20,476 bases of DNA from contig CAZCLF010000028.1 of the NCBI GenBank assembly GCA_964499485.1, forward strand, positions 1-20,476, in the 5' to 3' direction. The translations under genes were made by a program, and so were the position numbers. Positions within the stretch are counted from its first letter, which is position 1. Every line of letters begins with the position of its first letter. Under the pieces are notes generated by a model, which saw only the letters and a list, made by a program, of their open reading frames with translations, was not told where the DNA came from and did no database searches. This DNA is from Ga0074130 sp964499485 (GTDB lineage Bacteria; Pseudomonadota; Gammaproteobacteria; Burkholderiales; Rhodocyclaceae). This document shows positions 1 through 6,542 of this stretch, in pieces.

Positions 1-16
1 TGGAGGTGTTTGGGTC

Positions 17-217
17 ATGGCGGTTGATCATCTATTTCTCACTAGTTCCTCCATGACAATTGCTCAACTTCTGGGGCTTTCACCATTCGCCGCCAATCAA
101 CTCCCTCTAGCCTTATTGGGTGTTGTCATTTCATTCATCATGTTTTCCCCTATTGCCGCCCTATTTGGCGCAGGTGGTGGCTTGATTGCAAGGCGGGGGT
201 TAAAGCGTGATCTGTAA
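17..217 (+). CDS. Cassette 1: small membrane protein, hypothetical
   Basis: A 66-residue ORF followed four bases later by attC1. Residues about 29-58 are hydrophobic and rich in small residues (LPLALLGVVISFIMFSP, then a glycine-rich turn and a basic end RRGLKRDL), suggesting one or two membrane segments with a cytoplasmic tail. An alternative start is the ATG at 53, which removes 12 residues. The left attC is not recognisable: GTTTGGG at 8-14 resembles a core site but the bases before it do not match the family, so the gene could begin upstream of the window. No family recognised. Confidence 0.5.
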   Translation: MAVDHLFLTSSSMTIAQLLGLSPFAANQLPLALLGVVISFIMFSPIAALFGAGGGLIARRGLKRDL

Positions 218-220
218 ATC

Positions 221-313
221 CCCTAACCTTCCGGTCAAGAGGGACTGCGGAACCGGCGTGGTTTCTCCGGCCAGTCGCTTTCGCGCCGCAGCCCCTTACC
301 TCCAACGTTAGGT
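221..313 (+). repeat. attC1 (93-bp class)
   Basis: Starts CCCTAAC, ends GTTAGGT at 307-313. It contains the CTGCGG..CCGCAG stem and the central GGAACCGGCGTGG segment typical of the 93-bp class. Confidence 0.92.
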
Positions 314-572
314 GCAACCGGTGACTCATCAACTACAAGTTACAGATCAACCGTCCCAAACCGCTGTGAAGTGGGGGCGCATTATTTTCTGTCTTGTGGG
401 TAGTATTCTCTTGGTTGTTGGTGGTTGGTTCTCCTACAACAACCCGCAGTCCGACGTTTTGCTTTCTGCTACTTGTTTATTTTTTGGTGTGCTTTGTGTC
501 TGGCTAGGCCTTGCTTTGCCTCCTAAGCTCGTGGCTCATTTTGGCTTCAACCTTCCGTGGTTTTTGCCATGA
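312..572 (+). CDS. Cassette 2: two-segment membrane protein, hypothetical
   Basis: An 86-residue ORF whose first possible start, GTG at 312, overlaps the last base pair of the attC1 core. A second GTG at 321 would give 83 residues and is equally plausible. There is no ATG in the region. Two hydrophobic segments lie at about residues 23-41 (IIFCLVGSILLVVGGW) and 49-69, followed by a short tail ending in NLPWFLP. The ORF is bounded exactly by attC1 and attC2, which supports it as the cassette gene. No family recognised. Confidence 0.6.
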   Translation: MQPVTHQLQVTDQPSQTAVKWGRIIFCLVGSILLVVGGWFSYNNPQSDVLLSATCLFFGVLCVWLGLALPPKLVAHFGFNLPWFLP

Positions 573-579
573 CCAAAGC

Positions 580-642
580 ACCTAACCTTTCGGTCAAGCG
601 GACCTGCCGCAAGCGGCAGTCCGCTTACCTCCAACGTTAGCC
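580..642 (+). repeat. attC2 (short, 63-bp class)
   Basis: Starts ACCTAAC, the exact complement of the TTAGGT that opens cassette 2, and ends GTTAGCC. The variable part is a single compact hairpin CTGCCGC-AA-GCGGCAG. Confidence 0.9.
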
Positions 643-645
643 GTC

Positions 646-996
646 ATGAGCCACGTCCCTCTATCCGCCGCAGAAGTCTGCTCTCGGTTCAAGGTTGAGC
701 CGGTGTTCCCTCTATTTTCAGACAAGGTTGGGGTTGCACTTGAAACACTTCACTTGCAACCACTCAACGCTCTCCGTCATGCGCCGGCTGGTGGTACTAG
801 CGGTTGGTACATATGGGGCGGCGAATCGTTGTCGACAGAGTCAAACTTCTTTAGTCCTTTGCATTTTGCTCATCTAACGGAACGCTTGCCTGACTTGGTT
901 GCTTATCTGGGGTTGCCCCCTGGGTGGCGGGTCTTGCTTGCGCCCGGCTACGAAGATGTTTGGTTTGATGGGGGCCTACTTCAAAATGCCGGCTAA
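646..996 (+). CDS. Cassette 3: Imm33/DUF2185-like immunity-type protein
   Basis: A soluble 116-residue protein with no signal peptide or membrane segment. The pattern is a GTSGWYIWGGE motif near residues 49-59, then a P-L-H-x-x-H-L segment, and LPPGWRVLLAPGYEDVWFD near the C-terminus. From memory this resembles small proteins annotated as immunity protein Imm33/DUF2185-like, which neutralise polymorphic toxins; this was not checked by search. No toxin gene is adjacent, which is normal for an independently mobile cassette. ATG at 646 is 3 bases after the attC2 core. The stop TAA (994-996) is the TAA inside the GGCTAAC core of attC3. Confidence 0.75.
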   Translation: MSHVPLSAAEVCSRFKVEPVFPLFSDKVGVALETLHLQPLNALRHAPAGGTSGWYIWGGESLSTESNFFSPLHFAHLTERLPDLVAYLGLPPGWRVLLAPGYEDVWFDGGLLQNAG

Positions 997-1083
997 CCCT
1001 TCGGTCAAGCGGGACTGCGGAACCGGCGTGGTTGCTCCGGTCGGCCGCTTTCGCGCCGCAGCCCCTTACCTCCAACGTTAGGC
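991..1083 (+). repeat. attC3 (93-bp class)
   Basis: GGCTAAC at the left end matches cassette 3's opening TTAGCC; ends GTTAGGC at 1077-1083. It supplies the stop codon of cassette 3. Confidence 0.93.
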
Positions 1084-1088
1084 ACACC

Positions 1089-1469
1089 ATGCGCCGCAAA
1101 TATGGGTCACGCGAACCGTTAGAAGATAGCCCCTCGTTCAGCGAGCGGATTGTTATGGCAATCCTGGCTCCTCTGTTTTTTAACGTCAGTTTGTTAATTT
1201 GCCTTGCCTCACTCTCTCGTCGCGCAAGGTTCATTGCTAAAGCTGGCGTTTACGAAGTGCTTGCATCTGGCTGGGTTTTGTTTGCACTTCTTATTGTTGT
1301 CCCTGCAATTACCGGTTATCGGCTCGGCGCAGACAAATGTGCAACAGTGCTCGGGCACTTTTTCTTCACGAACATGGAGCATGAAAAAAGTCCGGTAAAA
1401 ACATTTTTCGCGTGGGGCTGTTTTCTTCTTATCGCCTATGTCGTTTCAAAGTTCTTGCCCCATGCCTAA
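1089..1469 (+). CDS. Cassette 4: three-segment membrane protein, hypothetical
   Basis: A 126-residue protein. I chose ATG 1089 because the open frame upstream of it is attC3 itself. A polar, charged N-terminus (about 18 residues) precedes hydrophobic segments at about 20-41, 57-77 and 104-121. Between the last two is a soluble loop containing GADKCATVLGHFFFTNMEH. The stop TAA (1467-1469) lies inside the GCCTAAC core of attC4. No family recognised; an integral inner-membrane protein is the only supported statement. Confidence 0.7.
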   Translation: MRRKYGSREPLEDSPSFSERIVMAILAPLFFNVSLLICLASLSRRARFIAKAGVYEVLASGWVLFALLIVVPAITGYRLGADKCATVLGHFFFTNMEHEKSPVKTFFAWGCFLLIAYVVSKFLPHA

Positions 1470-1556
1470 CCTTTCGGTCAAGCGGGACTGCGGAACCGGC
1501 GTGGTTTCTCCGGCCAGTCTCGTTCGCGCCGCAGCCCCTTACCTCCAACGTTGGGC
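1464..1556 (+). repeat. attC4 (93-bp class)
   Basis: GCCTAAC matches cassette 4's TTAGGC; ends GTTGGGC at 1550-1556. The inner loop reads CCAGTCTCGTTCGCG, a small variant of the class. Confidence 0.93.
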
Positions 1557-1573
1557 GCCAAGGGCTGTAGAAC

Positions 1574-1930
1574 ATGACTGATCGGTTGAAATTAGAGTTC
1601 TCGATTGGAAGCGTTGATCTCGAAGACATCGAGAAGCAAGTGGCTTCCGCAATAAAACAACATGAGCGTGATTTTCACCCCTATTTCGAGCGCCTAATCG
1701 ACATAGAGGATGCGCGGTATACAGTCATCGACGACTCTCTAGTGCTTGACGAAATATACGTTGATGGAGCGCAAGGTATTGCGCACGGATCGTTTGGATG
1801 GGAGTTTTATGCTGGTTGTCGTGACTTGAACTCATCAGACACAGAAGATGTTTCATTGGTATTTGGAATCGAAGATAACCGAGTTATTTTTGACATCGAG
1901 TTGCCGCCAATTTGGAGGACTGCTGATTAA
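1574..1930 (+). CDS. Cassette 5: acidic soluble protein, hypothetical
   Basis: A 118-residue protein without signal peptide or membrane segment and with many Asp and Glu residues. The N-terminal third is predicted helical (SVDLEDIEKQVASAIKQHER), the rest looks like alternating beta strands ending in IEDNRVIFDIELPPIW. The leader between the attC4 core and ATG is 17 bases and contains AAGGGC, a weak ribosome-binding site, so this cassette may carry its own initiation signal. The low pI and small size would fit an immunity, antitoxin or DNA-mimic role, but no motif supports any of these. No family recognised. Confidence 0.72.
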   Translation: MTDRLKLEFSIGSVDLEDIEKQVASAIKQHERDFHPYFERLIDIEDARYTVIDDSLVLDEIYVDGAQGIAHGSFGWEFYAGCRDLNSSDTEDVSLVFGIEDNRVIFDIELPPIWRTAD

Positions 1931-1935
1931 ATGTC

Positions 1936-2028
1936 GCCCAACCCTTCGGTCAAGCGGGACTGCGTAACCGGCGTGGCTTCTCCGATCCGGCTCTTTCGCG
2001 CCGCAGCCCCTTACCTCCAACGTTGGGC
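1936..2028 (+). repeat. attC5 (93-bp class)
   Basis: GCCCAAC matches cassette 5's opening TTGGGC; ends GTTGGGC at 2022-2028. One of two cassettes in the window with a TTGGGC opening. Confidence 0.93.
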
Positions 2029-2034
2029 ATCATC

Positions 2035-2784
2035 ATGAACGCCATCCTGCGCTCAATTATTGTTGTAATTTTCTTTGCATGCGCACCAGCATTAGCGGAA
2101 GCGGAAGCGGAAGATTTTACTAATGGGGAATCACTTGGGCGCTGGATAACTTATTACTACTTAAAGCCTGAGCCTCATCGTGTAGCTGACGCTATTCACG
2201 CAGCAAGCTCCCAAGGGTTTATGAAAGGCGGCAAGAAAGCTCCGCTATTCATAGGGTTTCTCGCAGGAGTATTGTCAAAGAATCCATCGTTAGTTCAATC
2301 TCTTTCCAAGCAACTTACGTCACTCCCGGTAGTGGATCAGCCAACACTCATCTTGGGTGTCTGGTACTCATCACACCCAGAAGCAAAAAAACTATTGTTG
2401 CAGCTTGCGAAGGCGATGCCGAAGCACAAAGAAATGATTGACTATCTGGTAAGCAACGACCGCCTTGGGTTGCTAGACCTGCCGCTGGAACAAGGAGCCT
2501 GGGTGCTTGATACGCACTGGGGCTATTTCATGGCAACGGGCGATGACGCTCCAGTAATTAGAATTATCTCTGCTCTACCTTGGGTCAATATTCGTGGGGA
2601 TACTTCTCGTCTTTTGGTTGGTGGCTCAGCTAGATGGTCGCTCATTTCGAACGCCATCCAACACAAGCCTGTAATGGCTATTTGTCGAAGAGAATTGGAT
2701 TCTCCGAAGAATCAGGCGAATGAGGTTCTGCGTGCGGTGATTGAAGAGGCCGAGAAAGACATGAAAGCGGGTAAAACAGGATGA
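2035..2784 (+). CDS. Cassette 6: exported protein, hypothetical
   Basis: A 249-residue protein, the largest cassette product here. ATG 2035 gives a classic Sec signal peptide: MNAILRS, hydrophobic core IIVVIFFACAPALA, and a likely cut after ALA near residue 20, followed by an AEAEAE stretch. The mature part appears all-helical: YYLKPEPHRVADAIHAASSQG, a segment with GFLAGVLSKNPS, and a lysine-rich C-terminus. It resembles widespread uncharacterised secreted or periplasmic proteins with a helical-repeat look. A TTG upstream in frame (2023) lies in attC5 and is rejected as the start. Function unknown. Confidence 0.8.
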   Translation: MNAILRSIIVVIFFACAPALAEAEAEDFTNGESLGRWITYYYLKPEPHRVADAIHAASSQGFMKGGKKAPLFIGFLAGVLSKNPSLVQSLSKQLTSLPVVDQPTLILGVWYSSHPEAKKLLLQLAKAMPKHKEMIDYLVSNDRLGLLDLPLEQGAWVLDTHWGYFMATGDDAPVIRIISALPWVNIRGDTSRLLVGGSARWSLISNAIQHKPVMAICRRELDSPKNQANEVLRAVIEEAEKDMKAGKTG

Positions 2785-2785
2785 T

Positions 2786-2884
2786 GCCCAACCATTCCGT
2801 CGAGAGGGACCGCCCACAAGCTGCGCTTGTGGGTTCCCTTCGCGGCTTTGCCGCTACGGCGGCCCCTCACGTCAAACGTTAGGC
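2786..2884 (+). repeat. attC6 (99-bp class, two internal hairpins)
   Basis: GCCCAAC matches cassette 6's TTGGGC; ends GTTAGGC at 2878-2884. The variable part holds two separate hairpins, CCCACAAGC-TGC-GCTTGTGGG at 2813-2833 and GCGGC-TTT-GCCGC at 2842-2854, unlike the single stem of the 93-bp class. Confidence 0.9.
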
Positions 2885-2889
2885 TAACT

Positions 2890-3342
2890 ATGTACCCACT
2901 GAGGTTTGTCCTTTTGTCTGTGGTTGTTCTGTCTGGATGTGCGACACCTGTTCAATTGTCATATGACGCCGAGGTTGATCGGCGCTGTGCAATTGATGGC
3001 GGAATTACCGTTTATGAACAAGTAAGACTTCCAAAATCTCAGTTCAATGCTTGGGGTCAATATCCGGTTCAGTCTAAGAACTACTCATCACCGGATGCTC
3101 CGTATTTCCGTGATTCAAAGATGGAATTTATTCACGGCAGAGATGATGGAACGTCCACCGCAAATATGTATCGACTGGAAAGTTGGGTTATTCGTCGTAG
3201 CGATGGGAAAACTCTTGGGGTATCTGTTCATTACACTAGGAGAGGGGGGGATGTGCCCCTCCCGATGCATCCTTCATCTTATTCTTGCCCTAACGACAAT
3301 CGCTCTCTTGAACAATCTATTTTCATCCCGGAGGGAAAGTAG
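2890..3342 (+). CDS. Cassette 7: lipoprotein, hypothetical
   Basis: A 150-residue protein from ATG 2890 (the upstream open frame is attC6). The N-terminus is a lipoprotein signal: MYPLR, hydrophobic LFVLLSVVVL-like core and lipobox LSGC, lipidated at Cys17. The next mature residues, ATPVQL, contain no Asp at +2, so an outer-membrane location is likely if Lol rules hold. The mature domain contains CAIDGGITVYEQVRLP, SWVIRRSDGKTLG and a terminal MHPSSYSCP. This resembles a recurring family of small uncharacterised lipoproteins. Two mature cysteines (about 33 and 133) could form a disulphide. Confidence 0.78.
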   Translation: MYPLRFVLLSVVVLSGCATPVQLSYDAEVDRRCAIDGGITVYEQVRLPKSQFNAWGQYPVQSKNYSSPDAPYFRDSKMEFIHGRDDGTSTANMYRLESWVIRRSDGKTLGVSVHYTRRGGDVPLPMHPSSYSCPNDNRSLEQSIFIPEGK

Positions 3343-3368
3343 TTGCCCAATTGTTTTCGTTCCTTAAA

Positions 3369-3461
3369 GCCTAACCTTTCGGTCAAGCGGGACTGCGGAA
3401 CCAGCGTGGCTACTCCGATCGCTAGCTTTCGCGCCGCAGCCCCTTACCTCCAATGTTAGGG
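3369..3461 (+). repeat. attC7 (93-bp class)
   Basis: GCCTAAC matches cassette 7's TTAGGC; ends GTTAGGG at 3455-3461. The right arm reads CCAATGTTAGG instead of CCAACGTTAGG. Confidence 0.92.
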
Positions 3462-3466
3462 CCAGT

Positions 3467-3826
3467 ATGCAACCCCGCTACATCTACGCCTTATTTGTCT
3501 GCCTTGGCTTTTTATTTCCAATCTTTGGGTGGATTGTTACTGGTGATCTAAAAGGCAATTTAGCCTTCGTGGTTTTTGAAGTATGTATCCTGAGCTTGCT
3601 GCTAATTGTCTGGTTTAGGCAAGAGGAAAAAATGGGCTATCCCTCTGGGCGACTGATAAAGGTTGGTGCAATTGTTTTTGCATTCGCTTTTGTTCCAGCT
3701 CACTTGCTACGAACTCGTGGCTTTAAAAAGGGTTCTGTCGCAACGCTTGGGTTTCTGGGGCTCTTGTTTCTCTATTTGGTCGTTACTGTTATGGGGCGCT
3801 ATGTTGTCAAAATTCTGCAACCCTAA
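3467..3826 (+). CDS. Cassette 8: four-segment membrane protein, hypothetical
   Basis: A 119-residue protein with hydrophobic segments at about residues 5-25, 31-50, 63-81 and 91-110. The loops are short and basic (RQEEKMGYPSGR, RTRGFKKGS), which places them in the cytoplasm by the positive-inside rule. ATG 3467 follows the attC7 core by 5 bases. The stop TAA (3824-3826) is inside the CCCTAAC core of attC8. Fold and function not recognised. Confidence 0.7.
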   Translation: MQPRYIYALFVCLGFLFPIFGWIVTGDLKGNLAFVVFEVCILSLLLIVWFRQEEKMGYPSGRLIKVGAIVFAFAFVPAHLLRTRGFKKGSVATLGFLGLLFLYLVVTVMGRYVVKILQP

Positions 3827-3913
3827 CTTTTCGGTCAAGCGGGACTGCGGAACCGGCGTGGCTTCTCCGGTTGGTCGCTTTCGCGCCGCAGCCCCTTACC
3901 TCCAACGTTAGGG
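3821..3913 (+). repeat. attC8 (93-bp class)
   Basis: CCCTAAC matches cassette 8's TTAGGG; ends GTTAGGG at 3907-3913. Confidence 0.93.
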
Positions 3914-3917
3914 TTAT

Positions 3918-4505
3918 ATGCCAAATCACGATTGGATTTGCACAGCATGTCAAACCGAGAATCCTCCGTACACAGAGGTGTGTCGCGATTGCTATAAACC
4001 CGCGTTACCTGAAAACTATATACGCCGCTGCAGATGCGGCGAAGCTCTAACTGACAGGGCGATCATCTGTGAAAAGTGCGAAGCTGCTGCACAAGCGTTA
4101 TCCGAAGCTAAAAACAAGGAAGTAACTGAAGAACAAGTGATGCCCGAGGTTCCGGGTTATTGGCAGGGAGATGTATACGTTCCAAATTACATTCCCTGGA
4201 AGGCTAGAGTTACGAATTTTTTCTTTTCGGTTGCATTGCTAGCGTACGGTGGTATTGGCCTCTACATAGATGATTTATACCTCCCGGGTAAACGGGGGAA
4301 CGGCATTCATCTACACGGCATACATGCTTGGTTGATGTACGGAGCTTTTCTTGCGGCATCAGTCTCGATGCTTGCTGTGGTTGCTGACCACCTCGATCAC
4401 AGACCCAACGAAGGTATTTATAAGGCAACAGAAAAATATGCAGGTTATGCGGGCTGGGGACTCTTTGGCTTGTCGCTTATCGCATGGCTACTGTACAAAC
4501 CCTAA
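3918..4505 (+). CDS. Cassette 9: zinc-ribbon membrane protein
   Basis: A 195-residue protein. The N-terminus has two cysteine clusters: W-x-C8-x2-C11 with C22-x2-C25, the spacing of a RanBP2-type zinc finger, then C38-x-C40 with C51-x2-C54, a second zinc-ribbon-like unit. A Glu-rich linker follows, then hydrophobic segments at about 97-118, 135-159 and 177-195. The membrane part has the LHGIHAWLMYGAFL and VVADHLDHRPNE patterns seen in uncharacterised bacterial membrane proteins. ATG 3918 is 4 bases after attC8; the stop TAA lies in the attC9 core. Metal binding is inferred from cysteine spacing. Confidence 0.78.
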   Translation: MPNHDWICTACQTENPPYTEVCRDCYKPALPENYIRRCRCGEALTDRAIICEKCEAAAQALSEAKNKEVTEEQVMPEVPGYWQGDVYVPNYIPWKARVTNFFFSVALLAYGGIGLYIDDLYLPGKRGNGIHLHGIHAWLMYGAFLAASVSMLAVVADHLDHRPNEGIYKATEKYAGYAGWGLFGLSLIAWLLYKP

Positions 4506-4592
4506 CACTTCGGTCAAGCGGGACTGCGGAGCCGGCGTGGTTTCTCCGGCCTGTGGTCTTCGCGCCGCAGCCCCTTACCTCCAACGTTAGGC
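4500..4592 (+). repeat. attC9 (93-bp class)
   Basis: CCCTAAC matches cassette 9's TTAGGG; ends GTTAGGC at 4586-4592. Confidence 0.92.
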
Positions 4593-4615
4593 TCCACTAC
4601 ACAGGTTGCAGATAG

Positions 4616-5203
4616 ATGAAACAACTCAATCAACTAGAGCTCGAACGCTGTCCTCATTGCAAGGTCGCAAAGCCTTTGTTGGGCCGTGTATGGAACACTA
4701 ATACTGCGAATCACGCCAATGGCAACAAGAGATTTTGGTCGACGTATCAATGCAAATCTTGTGGTGGAGTTATTTTGGCTGTATCTCCCTTAGATGCGAA
4801 CCATGACATCACATGCATTTGGCCAACTCCTCAAGCAGTAGCAGAAGACGTTCCGCTTCGGGCACGTGAGTTTCTCTCTCAGGCAATTGCAAGCCTTCAT
4901 GCGCCTGCCGGAGCTGTGATGCTTACTGCAAGTGCCGTAGATGCAATGCTCAAAGACAAGGGATACAAAGAGGGGAATCTAAACTCGCGAATTGATGCGG
5001 CAGCAAAAGCTCATCTAATAACCGCCGAAATGGCGGCTTGGGCACATGAGATTCGCCTCGATGCAAATGATCAACGCCATGCCGACGAAAATGCTTCATT
5101 GCCGAGTGAGGCTGACGCAGAGAAGGTCATTGAATTTGCAAACGCCTTGGCTCAGTTTTTGTATGTTCTTCCGGTCCGTGTAGAGCGTGGAAGAAAAGCA
5201 TGA
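4616..5203 (+). CDS. Cassette 10: zinc-ribbon DUF4145 protein
   Basis: A soluble 195-residue protein. An N-terminal zinc ribbon is formed by C12PHC15 and C46KSC49. Residues about 83-180 match the DUF4145 pattern as I know it: AREFLSQAIASLHAPAGAV, a conserved A-x-D-A-M-L helix, NLNSRIDAA and an HEIRLDANDQRHAD block. DUF4145 occurs alone or fused to restriction and other nucleic-acid enzymes and is often found in defence islands, but its biochemical role is not established to my knowledge. The leader before ATG 4616 is 23 bases, long for this array. The assignment is by eye. Confidence 0.85.
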   Translation: MKQLNQLELERCPHCKVAKPLLGRVWNTNTANHANGNKRFWSTYQCKSCGGVILAVSPLDANHDITCIWPTPQAVAEDVPLRAREFLSQAIASLHAPAGAVMLTASAVDAMLKDKGYKEGNLNSRIDAAAKAHLITAEMAAWAHEIRLDANDQRHADENASLPSEADAEKVIEFANALAQFLYVLPVRVERGRKA

Positions 5204-5210
5204 TCTCGAC

Positions 5211-5303
5211 GCCTAATCCTCCGGTCAAGCGGGACTGCGGAACCGGTGTGGCTTCTCCGGTCAGTAACTTTCGCGCCGCAGCCCCTTACCTCCAACGTTA
5301 GCC
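5211..5303 (+). repeat. attC10 (93-bp class, altered left core)
   Basis: The left core is GCCTAAT instead of the expected GCCTAAC for a cassette opening TTAGGC; the right core GTTAGCC is intact. The change hits the conserved AAC triplet. Confidence 0.88.
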
Positions 5304-5304
5304 A

Positions 5305-5709
5305 ATGCTTAACTTTCTCCGACTTGTTTCATTTCTCTTTGGCTGCGCTTTGCTCGTGGCGCCGTCGGCTGTATTTCTAGGCTTTTCCTACGCAGTAGGA
5401 GAGCCCCCAGAAGATACGTTTTCTTTTCTGTTTCCAGAGCTGGTTGGTTTTGGTGTGTTGTTAGGGGGCGGCTTAATACTCGTGGGCATTCCCAGGCTGG
5501 TCATGGGCCCAGCTCGCCCATGGTTCAGCCAAACTGCTGGCCTCCTTTTAGGCCTCTCGGCACTGGCAACTATTTTTGCCGTTGGTTTCTCAGGGGAAAT
5601 TCCTCGTATAGCCAGCCCCTTGGTTTTACTTGTTGAGCTCTTGGCCTTTTACGCATTTGTATTTCCAGCCCACTCGTTTTCCTTGGTTGCGGAGAAAAAC
5701 AATGGCTAA
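5305..5709 (+). CDS. Cassette 11: four-segment membrane protein, hypothetical
   Basis: A 134-residue protein with hydrophobic segments at about 8-30, 43-63, 77-97 and 102-121. An acidic loop, VGEPPEDT, lies between the first two and a PRLVMGPARPW loop between the second and third. ATG 5305 starts only 1 base after the attC10 core, so any Shine-Dalgarno pairing would have to use attC sequence. The stop TAA (5707-5709) is within the GGCTAAC core of attC11. No family recognised. Confidence 0.7.
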   Translation: MLNFLRLVSFLFGCALLVAPSAVFLGFSYAVGEPPEDTFSFLFPELVGFGVLLGGGLILVGIPRLVMGPARPWFSQTAGLLLGLSALATIFAVGFSGEIPRIASPLVLLVELLAFYAFVFPAHSFSLVAEKNNG

Positions 5710-5775
5710 CACTTCAGTCAAGAGGGACGCTCCGCCGGCAAGCCGGCTCCGCGCCCCTTACCTCAAACGTTAGCG
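5704..5775 (+). repeat. attC11 (72-bp class)
   Basis: GGCTAAC matches cassette 11's TTAGCC; ends GTTAGCG at 5769-5775. The variable part is the compact GCCGGC-AA-GCCGGC hairpin shared with attC12, 13 and 17. Confidence 0.9.
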
Positions 5776-5782
5776 TCCCGCC

Positions 5783-6202
5783 ATGGCCACCTGGAAAAAA
5801 TGGGTTATTGGAAGCGTCGTAACGTTTTTTGCTCTGGCAGGCATTCTTGTCGCTCTCGTTCTCGATGGGCTGGATAGGCTGTCAGATGACATGTGCGCAA
5901 CAACCATATTCGATCAATCAGCCTCCCAGAATGGAAAGGTAAAGGCCGTCCTATATCAAGTTGATTGCGGTGCCACGACAGGCTTTAACAGGCATGTGTC
6001 AATTGTGTCTGTGGACGCAGACCTAACAAAGAAAAATCCTGAACTTGGGCCTAGCCCTTTCGCACTGCGGGGGATGCCAGAAGTAAAAATAGCTTGGCTA
6101 AGCTCTGACCACCTAGAAGTGCAATATCCAGAGAGCGCAAACGTACTGCGTGCTGAATCCAAGTCAAATGGTGTGGCAATTGAATATAAAAAATCACGCT
6201 AA
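5783..6202 (+). CDS. Cassette 12: membrane-anchored protein, hypothetical
   Basis: A 139-residue protein with one N-terminal hydrophobic segment at about residues 8-28 (WVIGSVVTFFALAGILVALVL), best read as a signal anchor, followed by a periplasmic domain. That domain has MCATTIFDQSAS, a YQVDCGATTGFNRHVSIV segment and a strand-rich C-terminus. Cys38 and Cys61 could pair. The D-C-G-A-T-T pattern recurs in small uncharacterised proteobacterial proteins as I recall. The stop TAA lies in the CGCTAAC core of attC12. Function unknown. Confidence 0.74.
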   Translation: MATWKKWVIGSVVTFFALAGILVALVLDGLDRLSDDMCATTIFDQSASQNGKVKAVLYQVDCGATTGFNRHVSIVSVDADLTKKNPELGPSPFALRGMPEVKIAWLSSDHLEVQYPESANVLRAESKSNGVAIEYKKSR

Positions 6203-6268
6203 CCCTTCGGTCAAAAGGGACGCTACGCCGGCAAGCCGGCTCCGCGCCCCTTACCTCCAACGTTAGGG
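6197..6268 (+). repeat. attC12 (72-bp class)
   Basis: CGCTAAC matches cassette 12's TTAGCG; ends GTTAGGG at 6262-6268. Same GCCGGC-AA-GCCGGC hairpin as attC11. Confidence 0.92.
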
Positions 6269-6281
6269 TTGGGACTCCTTC

Positions 6282-6422
6282 ATGCTCGAAGTCTTATCTG
6301 ATTTCACAACTTGGGTAGCGGGGCGCACGCTAGGCAAAGTGCTTTTGCTTGCGGTTGTGGCATTGCCGATAGTGGCTGTTATCGGATACGTTGGTTTATC
6401 TAAGCGCCGTCGCAATGATTAG
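6282..6422 (+). CDS. Cassette 13: 46-residue single-pass membrane peptide
   Basis: The only sizeable forward ORF in a 274-bp cassette (6263-6536), found by translating from the ATG at 6282: MLEVLSDFTTWVAGR, then a hydrophobic stretch at about residues 21-39, ending GLSKRRRND and stop TAG at 6420-6422. The layout (short acidic N-terminus, one membrane helix, tribasic tail) is that of small single-pass inner-membrane proteins with a cytoplasmic C-terminus. The leader is 13 bases with no clear ribosome-binding site. About 48 bases separate the stop from attC13. Because the cassette has no alternative gene, this is the best candidate, but it could also be non-coding. Confidence 0.55.
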   Translation: MLEVLSDFTTWVAGRTLGKVLLLAVVALPIVAVIGYVGLSKRRRND

Positions 6423-6470
6423 CCCTTTCTTCGATTACCAGCAGTCTTTTTGTGTGGTGGTAGGTTGCCA

Positions 6471-6542
6471 CCCTAACCCTTCGGTCAAGAGGGACGCTCC
6501 GCCGGCAAGCCGGCTCCGCGCCCCTTACCTCCAACGTTAGAT
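6471..6542 (+). repeat. attC13 (72-bp class)
   Basis: CCCTAAC matches cassette 13's TTAGGG; ends GTTAGAT at 6536-6542. The last bases form part of the start codon of the next gene. Confidence 0.92.

Noticed and set aside
1..16. Right core of a preceding attC at the window edge (GTTTGGG at 8-14)
   Set aside because: The bases before it (TGGAGGT) do not match the TTACCTCCAAC arm, and it has a mismatch to the CCCTAAC of attC1. Too little sequence to decide.
851..1234. Reverse and forward ORFs sharing a repeated sequence (e.g. 851-1234 and 1429-1629 minus with LEVRGCGAK; 3663-3911, 4351-4590 and 7081-7269 plus ending PYLQR)
   Set aside because: The shared peptide is just the attC repeat translated in different frames; the parts outside attC overlap the true cassette genes.
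1574..1930. Toxin-antitoxin pair in the acidic cassette 5 or elsewhere in the array
   Set aside because: No cassette here holds two overlapping ORFs or a recognisable toxin or antitoxin fold, although such pairs are common in chromosomal integrons.
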